The notes below the pieces were generated by a model. It was given only the letters and a program-made list of their open reading frames with translations. It was not told the origin of the DNA and did not search any database. Below are positions 45,901 to 48,247 of a DNA stretch of 48,247 nucleotides, one piece after another. The stretch covers positions 1 through 48,247 of the forward strand of contig JAITRP010000058.1 in assembly GCA_031288305.1 (NCBI GenBank), read 5' to 3'. A program made the translations under genes and the position numbers. The DNA comes from Zoogloeaceae bacterium. GTDB lineage: Bacteria; Pseudomonadota; Gammaproteobacteria; Burkholderiales; Rhodocyclaceae. The number at the start of each line of letters is the position of its first letter. The first letter of the stretch is position 1.

Positions 45901-48088
45901 GCAGAAGGGCAAGCTCAAGTTCGGCGGCGACGCCACGCCGGAGCGCCCCGACAACCTGCCCAGCAAGGTGCGCCTGATCGACCTCTTCTCCGGCCCGGTG
46001 GCGCTGAACGCCGAGGGCGAGGCGGAAATCACCCTGGATGTGCCCGATTTCAACGGCCAGTTGCGCCTGATGGCCGTGGTCGCCGCGCCCAGCAGTTTCG
46101 GCAACGCCGAATCCAACCTCATCGTCGCCGCGCCGCTGGTGGCGGAAATTTCCACGCCGCGCTTTTTGACCATCGGCGACAGCGCCGTCGTGGCGCTGGA
46201 TCTGCACAATCTTTCCGGCGCGGCGCAGCGCCTGGAAGTGGAACTCGCCAACGCGGGCGGCTTGGTGATCGGCGAAGCCAAACGCAGCGTCGCCCTGAAA
46301 GACCAGCAAAAGACCACCCTGCGCTTTCCCCTGGCTTCGGGAAGCGCGTTCGGCCTCGTGCCCATTTCGCTCAACGTGAGCGGCAGCCTCAAGCTGAAGC
46401 GGGAATTCGCGCTTCAGGTGCAGGCCGCCACGCCCCGGCAGCAAAACCTGCGCCGCTACGCCATCGCGCCGGGAGAAAGCCTGGAGATTCGGGACGCGGA
46501 CTTGAGCGGCTTCTTGCCTTCCACGGCGGCGGGGCACCTGACGATTTCCGATACGCCGCCCTTGGACGTAAAAAGCGCGGTGCGCGGCCTCCTGGTCTAC
46601 CCCTATGGTTGTACCGAGCAGACGACCAGTACTGCCTATCCGCACGTCTTCATCGGCGAGGAAGAGGCGAAAGCTTTCGACCTGAAACCCTTCAGCCGGG
46701 ATGAGCGCGCCCAGATGCTGGAAAAGGCCATTGCCCGCCTGGGCGCGATGCAAGCGCCCAATGGCGGCTTCAGCTTGTGGGGCAATGCCGGGAATTATGA
46801 ATACTGGCTATCGGCCTATGTGAGCAACTTCCTTCTGGATGCCCGCGAGCAGAATTTCGTCGTGCCGGAGCAGATGCAGCAGCGGGCGATGGATTTTCTC
46901 CTGAAAAACCTGCAGGAAGGCGTGGCCGGACTGCCGAAGAACAGCGCGCTGGCCTACAACGAAAGCAGCATCTGGAACGATTACCGCTATAGCGGCAATG
47001 GCCGCTTCGGGGTATTGGCCTATGGCGCGTATGTGCTGGCGCGCGAAGCGAAAGCGCCGCTTTCCACCCTGCGCGAACTGTTCGATTCCCGGAGTCTTGC
47101 GCATTCGGGTCTGGCGCGGGTGCATCTGGGTTTGGCGCTGCACCTGATGGGCGATGAAAAGCGGGCGCAGACCGCGCTGGCCGAAGGCGTTGGTCAGGCG
47201 CGGCGCTTCAACCAATACTGGTGGGGCGATTACGGTTCCGACCTGCGCGACGCGGCGCTCGCCTACATGCTGCTGGAACGTCACAAGCTCAATGTGCCCG
47301 GAAAGGAAAACCTGGTGGCGCTGATCGCCTCCGAACTGGACGCGCGCGGGCGCTACGACTACACGAGCACGCAGGAAAAACTGGCCGTCTTCCTGGCGGG
47401 ACGGCAGATGCTCGCCAGCAGCGCGGACGGCGCGCCCTGGAAGCTCGATCTGACAAGGAAGGCGGGCGAAAAGGCGCTGATCCACAATGCGCCGCTGGTG
47501 CAGGCGCTGAGCGTGGCGGATGTGCGCGGCGGCTTCCGGGCGAAAAACTCCGGCGACAAGAAGCTCTATCTGGAACTGGCGCTCGAAGGCAGCCCGGCGC
47601 GGATGCCCGCCGCCCGGAGCGACGCCATGGAACTGAAGCGCAGGCTCTTCGACGCGCAGGGCAAACCCCTGGACAATCGCAGCCTCAGGACAGGCGAGAC
47701 GGTGATCGTCATGCTGGAAGTGACGCCCAGGGTGAACATCAGGAACGCCCTGGTGGTCGATCACATCCCCGCCGGTCTGGAAATCGAGAATTTCAATATC
47801 GTGCAGGGCGAGGCGATGAACGCCGTGCAGATAGAAGGCGTCGATCCCGCCGCCGCCATGCAGGGTTCGGACATCCAGCACGTCGAATTCCGCGACGACC
47901 GCTTCGCCGCCGCCCTGAGCCTCAACAGCCGCTACTACAACCGTGGCGCAAGGAGGCTCTTCTACCGCGCCAAGGCGGTCACCCCGGGCCGCTTCGTCTT
48001 CCCGCCAACCTACGCCGAAGACATGTACCGTCCCCAGGTCTATGGCCTGGCGGAAGGGCAGGGGGCGCTGACGGTGACGGACAGGTGA
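42950..48088 (+). CDS. Bacterial alpha-2-macroglobulin family protein (YfhM-like) with thioester
   Basis: 1712 aa; MG-domain repeats, YPYGCTEQTTS thioester motif (CTEQ at 46610-46621), LFSGPVALNAEGEAEITLDVPDFNGQLRLMAVV, C-terminal RVDHIPAGLE-like region. AGGAG SD upstream. Confidence 0.95.
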   Translation: MGLAKRGLGGFMTLTLAVVLAVVLGVALGYGLKNGVLTEDAAEEAVSPELEAFEEANTGPIELVELNNRDLDGSPALALTFTQPLDARQSYDEFIQVFEMPLRDQDKSNRRYYDEDEDNPRPGVKASVTASTAPADVDSEGGALVKGSWVVGENPRLLFFPHIKPETRYVVRVSPGVPARSGQKTVAESRYGILTAAVSPAYYFASKGVVLPARQNGGLPVVTVNVPEVDIQFLKVKPEQLSSFLSRVIGGRNGPVDEEDAEYYGGNPRLKGAVDNWELDRFHHLTESVYAGRFLTEQKENRRGVTFIPVEDIKELSEPGIYVVVMSQPNRFRYDHQVTYFYTSNLGLHTRLFEKGADAYVSALDKGTAIAGVEVSWLDQQGKILLQGKTDKEGRAHFAERPAEARVILARQEKQVSLIALREPALDLSEYDIGGVPGRAVSLFAYSGRNLYRPGETFDVSVLARDADGHPVPAQPIQAILKAPDGKAQFTAAWQPSDVFSGYYQQALEIPADAATGFWNLELRADPADKRPSVTYRFGVEEFLPERMKLDLSVKNAQLDKDHPFDLEVEGNYLYGAPAAGNRLLGVAQFSRNKNPLSEKLPGFEFGDANEDSARHREELPETALDDDGKAQLGINLEKVASRHSPFTARATMSLLESGGRPVIRSLERTYWPAPWLFAVRPLFAGEYAREGSLANFEVARVDAQGNFSAGVFPARLFREDRTHYWRFEDQRGWHSGYTETDELVASTTVTLPQTGRGKIAVPVRYGRYRLEINDPETGKRLAYRFYAGWSAQADESQGIRPDRVNLKLEKPAYREGETARLTITPPHAGEALVTVEGDRTLWVKRLSLPAEGATVDIPVDKSWLRHDLYVSVLVMRPGESGAKVTPARALGLVYLPLERGERKLEVKLDAPQRMLPDTPLKVKVKAPGAKGQKAQVTLSAVDVGILNITNFKTPDPFSHFFGKLRYGADQYDVYGRLIEKMAGQKGKLKFGGDATPERPDNLPSKVRLIDLFSGPVALNAEGEAEITLDVPDFNGQLRLMAVVAAPSSFGNAESNLIVAAPLVAEISTPRFLTIGDSAVVALDLHNLSGAAQRLEVELANAGGLVIGEAKRSVALKDQQKTTLRFPLASGSAFGLVPISLNVSGSLKLKREFALQVQAATPRQQNLRRYAIAPGESLEIRDADLSGFLPSTAAGHLTISDTPPLDVKSAVRGLLVYPYGCTEQTTSTAYPHVFIGEEEAKAFDLKPFSRDERAQMLEKAIARLGAMQAPNGGFSLWGNAGNYEYWLSAYVSNFLLDAREQNFVVPEQMQQRAMDFLLKNLQEGVAGLPKNSALAYNESSIWNDYRYSGNGRFGVLAYGAYVLAREAKAPLSTLRELFDSRSLAHSGLARVHLGLALHLMGDEKRAQTALAEGVGQARRFNQYWWGDYGSDLRDAALAYMLLERHKLNVPGKENLVALIASELDARGRYDYTSTQEKLAVFLAGRQMLASSADGAPWKLDLTRKAGEKALIHNAPLVQALSVADVRGGFRAKNSGDKKLYLELALEGSPARMPAARSDAMELKRRLFDAQGKPLDNRSLRTGETVIVMLEVTPRVNIRNALVVDHIPAGLEIENFNIVQGEAMNAVQIEGVDPAAAMQGSDIQHVEFRDDRFAAALSLNSRYYNRGARRLFYRAKAVTPGRFVFPPTYAEDMYRPQVYGLAEGQGALTVTDR

Positions 48089-48148
48089 TGGAACCTTGGC
48101 CGCGAACGCCCGACCGCTACGCGAGCGCAATTTTGTGCGGCCATGTCT

Positions 48149-48180
48149 TCCCCCCTGACAAGGGGGGATTGAGGGGGGTT
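48149..48180. repeat. C/G-tract intergenic repeat-like element (TCCCCCCTGACAAGGGGGGATTGAGGGGGGTT)
   Basis: Read directly; resembles a type of short intergenic repeat I recall from several bacterial genomes. Confidence 0.5.
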
Positions 48181-48206
48181 TGCGGCGTTTCAACTTGCTT
48201 CCTTGT

Positions 48207-48245
<39 letters not shown>

Positions 48246-48247
48246 GG

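Noticed and set aside
42881-46753. 1290-aa minus-strand ORF within the alpha-2-macroglobulin gene
   Set aside because: Fully antisense to a convincing A2M with its thioester motif; no domain in the translation. The absence of stops is explained by codon usage in the sense strand.
46808-48193. 461-aa minus-strand ORF at the window end (starts MKRRKPPSIPPCQGG)
   Set aside because: Antisense to the A2M C-terminus; its N-terminus is the translation of the C/G-tract repeat.

Overview
The window looks like mostly core chromosome of a Gram-negative, probably betaproteobacterial, organism. That placement is inferred from gene order and protein families only. From left to right it contains: (1) a minus-strand GABA/polyamine catabolism operon (puuC-like ALDH, APC permease, gabT, gabD), preceded by a near-perfect sigma-54 promoter and an upstream dyad; (2) an EamA/DMT transporter, an unrecognised 286-aa protein and an MBL-fold hydrolase; (3) a complete, tightly overlapping dcw division/cell-wall cluster on the minus strand (mraZ-rsmH-ftsL-ftsI-murE-murF-mraY-murD-ftsW-murG-murC-ddl-ftsQ-ftsA-ftsZ), with a periodic MraZ-box array; (4) the divergent macromolecular synthesis operon rpsU-yqeY-dnaG-rpoD followed by murI, where RpoD has a long repetitive Lys/Ala-rich N-terminal extension; (5) pilMNOPQ, divergent from a PBP1A gene; (6) a DUF4139/MuiA-like protein; and (7) a 1712-aa bacterial alpha-2-macroglobulin with an intact thioester motif. 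The window ends in a G(38) homopolymer that is probably an assembly or sequencing artefact. I found no CRISPR array, rRNA, recognisable tRNA, phage, transposase or defence island, and I do not claim a new multi-gene system. The observations most worth following up are regulatory (the sigma-54 promoter with dyad, the MraZ-box array, the rpsU attenuator region, several start-codon corrections), the RpoD repeat extension, and a dispersed hairpin repeat pair.
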